Source: Alphaproteobacteria bacterium UBA3612
GTDB lineage: Bacteria > Pseudomonadota > Alphaproteobacteria > Sphingomonadales > Sphingomonadaceae
NCBI GenBank assembly: GCA_002375465.1
Contig: DFLT01000012.1
Location: 62,485-126,484, forward strand
Direction: 5' to 3'
DNA: 64,000 nucleotides
Shown one piece after another: positions 61,769 through 64,000 of the stretch. The notes under the pieces were generated by a model that did not search any database, had not been told where the DNA came from, and worked only from the letters and a program-made list of their open reading frames with translations. The translations under genes were made by a program, and so were the position numbers. The stretch's first letter is position 1, and every line of letters starts with the position of its first letter.

Positions 61769-63838
61769 TCAGCCGTTCATCTTCGCCTCGCGGTTCCAGA
61801 AGCGCAGGTCACCGCAGCTTTTCAGGAACGACTTCGCATCAGCCTTGCTGCCGAGCTTTATGAAGCCATCATCCATCCGCGATGCCACACCCGCACCTTC
61901 CAGTAAGGGCTTCACTGCCGGATCGTAGCCGATGAACTTTAGATGCGCGAAAGCGTCAGATACAAAATCCAGGCTCGGCTTGTTCAAGGCAAGCTTCTTG
62001 GCGCTGGCTTCTGACATGACGAGCGCCACGGCATCGAAGACCACCGACGGACCGCCATCGATCTTTTCGTCGGCCTCCATCATCTTGCCGTCGGACAATT
62101 TTGCACCGGCCACGTGCGGCGCGACGATGGCCACCATCGCGCCCACTGCCTCCGCAGCTTCCTTCAATGCTGCCACCAGATCGGCGTCGCCACCTTCGGC
62201 AATGTAGATGCCAAGCTTCCTGCCCTTAAAGCTCGAAGGGCCATTCTTGATGATGGACAGCGCGGGCGATTCCTTCAGGTCCATGATCGGCTTGCGTGCG
62301 GCCAGCACTTTCTCCGGTAGCTCGGGCAGCCCGATGCCATCCGCCACTTCCTGCGCCAACCCCTCGTCAATATTGCGGAGATGACCGACCATTCGCTGGC
62401 GAATATCCATGCGCTCGACCTTCGAGAGTTCGAAGGTGAGGGCGCTCGCCATATGATCCTGCTCATTGGGCGTCTGCGAAATATAGAATTGCCGCGCCTG
62501 ACTATAATGATCGGCAAAGGTTTCCGAACGCACACGCTCCTTCACGCCTTCAACTGGCTCTGGATAACTGGTGAAGCCCTTCTGGGGGTTCTCGCGTGGA
62601 CCTTCGCCATGGTCCCAACTGTTCGGCTCGTAATTGACGCGGCCCTTCGGGTTCGTCATCGCCATATGGCCGTCCTGTTGGTAGTGCCGCACTGGGCATT
62701 TCGGCGCATTGATCGGGATATGGGTGAAGTTCGGCCCGCCCAGACGTTTTAGCTGCGTGTCGAGATACGAGAAATTCCGGCCCTGCAGCAGCGGGTCGTT
62801 TGTGAAATCGATGCCGGGCACGACGTTCTGTGTGCAGAACGCGACCTGCTCGGTCTCGGCGAAGAAATTGTCGACATTGGCATCCAGCGTCAGCGTGCCG
62901 ATGATCCGCACCGGCACTTCTTCCTCGGGAATGATCTTCGTCGCGTCCAGAATGTCGAAGTCGAACTTGTCGGCAAATTCATCGTCGAACACCTGAATGC
63001 CCAGATCCCATTGCGGGAAATCGCCGGCGTCGATTGAGTCCCACATGTCGCGCCGGTGGAAATCGGGGTCCATGCCGTTCACCTTCAGCGCCTCGTTCCA
63101 TACGACCGACTGCAGGCCCTGCTTTGGCTTCCAGTGGAATTTGACATAGTGCGATTTGCCTTCGGCATTGACGAGCCGGAAACTATGGACGCCGAAGCCC
63201 TCCATAAATCGGAAAGACCGCGGGATGGTCCGGTCGGACATGATCCACATGACCATGTTCATCGATTCCGGCGACAGCGAGATGAAGTCCCAGAAATTGT
63301 CATGCGCCGTCTGGGCCTGAGGAAAGCCACGGTCGGGGGCGGGCTTTGCGGCGTGGATCAGGTCGGGAAATTTGATAGCGTCCTGGATGAAAAAGACGGG
63401 AATATTGTTCCCGACCAGATCCCAATTGCCCTCTTCGGTATAGAATTTGGTCGCAAAGCCGCGAACGTCACGCGCCAGATCCGGCGACCCCTTATTGCCG
63501 GCCACCGTTGAAAAGCGCGTAAATGTGGGCACCTTCTTGCCCACCTCGTTGAAAATTTTCGCGCGGGAGAGTTCCGGGATCGCCTCCTTCAGTTCGAAAT
63601 GACCATGAACGCCATAGCCGCGGGCGTGGACGACGCGCTCAGGGATCCGCTCATGATCAAAATGAAAGATCTTCTCGCGTGCGATCTGATCTTCCAGCAG
63701 GGACGGGCCGCGCGGTCCTGACTTCAACCAATTCTGATCGTCGGCAACCGGTGCACCCTGCGCCGTCGTCATCGTGTCGTCGTCGCCCTTGGCGGTCTGG
63801 TGCGGCGCGCCGCCCTTCGAAAGATTGAGGTCGGTCAT
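61769..63838 (-). CDS. katE: Large-subunit catalase (HPII/KatE type)
   Basis: 689-residue monofunctional heme catalase that breaks down H2O2. Catalytic H71 in RVVHARGYGVHGHF, the proximal heme ligand Y358 in GRNFSYLDTQ, and the distal NNIPVFF Asn are seen. A C-terminal flavodoxin-like domain (about 520-689) marks the large clade II type. ATG 63838 follows AAAGGG; a Met ten codons upstream is possible. A near-EcfG promoter lies upstream on the minus strand, so general-stress control is inferred. Confidence 0.94.
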   Translation of the reverse strand: MTDLNLSKGGAPHQTAKGDDDTMTTAQGAPVADDQNWLKSGPRGPSLLEDQIAREKIFHFDHERIPERVVHARGYGVHGHFELKEAIPELSRAKIFNEVGKKVPTFTRFSTVAGNKGSPDLARDVRGFATKFYTEEGNWDLVGNNIPVFFIQDAIKFPDLIHAAKPAPDRGFPQAQTAHDNFWDFISLSPESMNMVMWIMSDRTIPRSFRFMEGFGVHSFRLVNAEGKSHYVKFHWKPKQGLQSVVWNEALKVNGMDPDFHRRDMWDSIDAGDFPQWDLGIQVFDDEFADKFDFDILDATKIIPEEEVPVRIIGTLTLDANVDNFFAETEQVAFCTQNVVPGIDFTNDPLLQGRNFSYLDTQLKRLGGPNFTHIPINAPKCPVRHYQQDGHMAMTNPKGRVNYEPNSWDHGEGPRENPQKGFTSYPEPVEGVKERVRSETFADHYSQARQFYISQTPNEQDHMASALTFELSKVERMDIRQRMVGHLRNIDEGLAQEVADGIGLPELPEKVLAARKPIMDLKESPALSIIKNGPSSFKGRKLGIYIAEGGDADLVAALKEAAEAVGAMVAIVAPHVAGAKLSDGKMMEADEKIDGGPSVVFDAVALVMSEASAKKLALNKPSLDFVSDAFAHLKFIGYDPAVKPLLEGAGVASRMDDGFIKLGSKADAKSFLKSCGDLRFWNREAKMNG

Positions 63839-63923
63839 TGTGCGGCCCTTTGATGATGTGGAGTTCATAGATGAACGTGCACAGGCCGGGATCGTTGCAA
63901 GCCGCTGATAAAAATGAAGTCTT

Positions 63924-63947
63924 AACATAGATTACAGGGTTAATTCC
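63924..63947 (-). promoter_or_regulatory. Near-EcfG promoter of katE
   Basis: Minus strand GGAAT (63947-63943), 16-bp spacer, GTT (63926-63924). EcfG consensus is GGAAC-N16/17-GTT; one base differs in the -35. It would start a message about 80 bases before ATG 63838. Confidence 0.35.
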
Positions 63948-64000
63948 TGCTGTAGTCAGGATGGTACCCCAATTATTTGTTGCAAATGCTATTGCGATCC

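Noticed and set aside
1..64000. CRISPR arrays, insertion sequences, integrases, rRNA genes
   Set aside because: None seen. No regularly spaced direct repeats, transposase motifs or long terminal inverted repeats were recognised by eye; a formal repeat search was not possible.

Overview
The window looks like chromosomal DNA from an alphaproteobacterium, most likely order Sphingomonadales. I infer this from the GC-rich, tightly overlapping gene layout, the tRNAs with encoded CCA, the long N-terminal extension on ribosomal protein S9, a DUF815 ATPase beside yajC-secDF, the Zur-like Fur regulator beside a MerC protein, and a PEP-CTERM/EpsB-PrsK-PrsR-PrsT locus. No database search was possible, so the genus is left open.

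Layout: 1-7955 is housekeeping: metG (5' end outside the window), an adrenodoxin-reductase-like flavoprotein, tRNA-Pro(CGG), a stand-alone AsnC ligand domain, argS, and the run SPOR protein-nagZ-scpA-scpB, closed by tRNA-Gly(CCC). 7964-11131 is a leftward glycosyltransferase/membrane protein/glycosyltransferase operon. 11232-12858 holds an L,D-transpeptidase converging on a YceI protein. 13013-16723 is a leftward ilvB-ilvN-(LprI-like)-ilvC operon. 16887-19680 has a CHASE3 hybrid kinase and the DUF815 ATPase. 19740-23029 is yajC-secD-secF plus a Mth938-like gene. A glycosyltransferase, bamD and an unlisted 54-residue membrane protein follow. 25602-29152 is proline synthesis (proA and proC leftward, proB rightward). 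Then come a serine hydrolase, rplM-rpsI, a heme A synthase with a DUF2237 partner, MerC plus a Fur-family regulator, and dxs.

37243-38822 carries a secreted protein with a PEP-CTERM-like tail (PAP in place of PEP) behind a perfect sigma-54 -24/-12 promoter and an upstream palindrome. 38956-42621 is an FdhF/YdeP-type molybdoenzyme with mobA and fdhD. An M28 peptidase and a CNNM-type membrane protein follow. At 45913-47008 two truncated genes, a flavin monooxygenase and an MFS transporter, are fused head to head, which looks like a deletion scar. 47295-56241 is the exopolysaccharide/PEP-CTERM regulatory locus (manC, epsB, prsK, prsR, prsT). 56310-57528 has tRNA-Pro(GGG) and a compact endolysin-holin cassette without other phage genes. 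PBP1A, a phospholipase D-like enzyme and a large catalase finish the window.

The most interesting connection is that PrsR, a sigma-54-dependent activator encoded at 52009-53364, has a strong candidate target in the same window: the sigma-54 promoter of the PAP-CTERM protein 15 kb away. Together with epsB, manC and prsT this suggests a regulon that co-produces an exopolysaccharide and a surface protein sorted by an exosortase encoded elsewhere.
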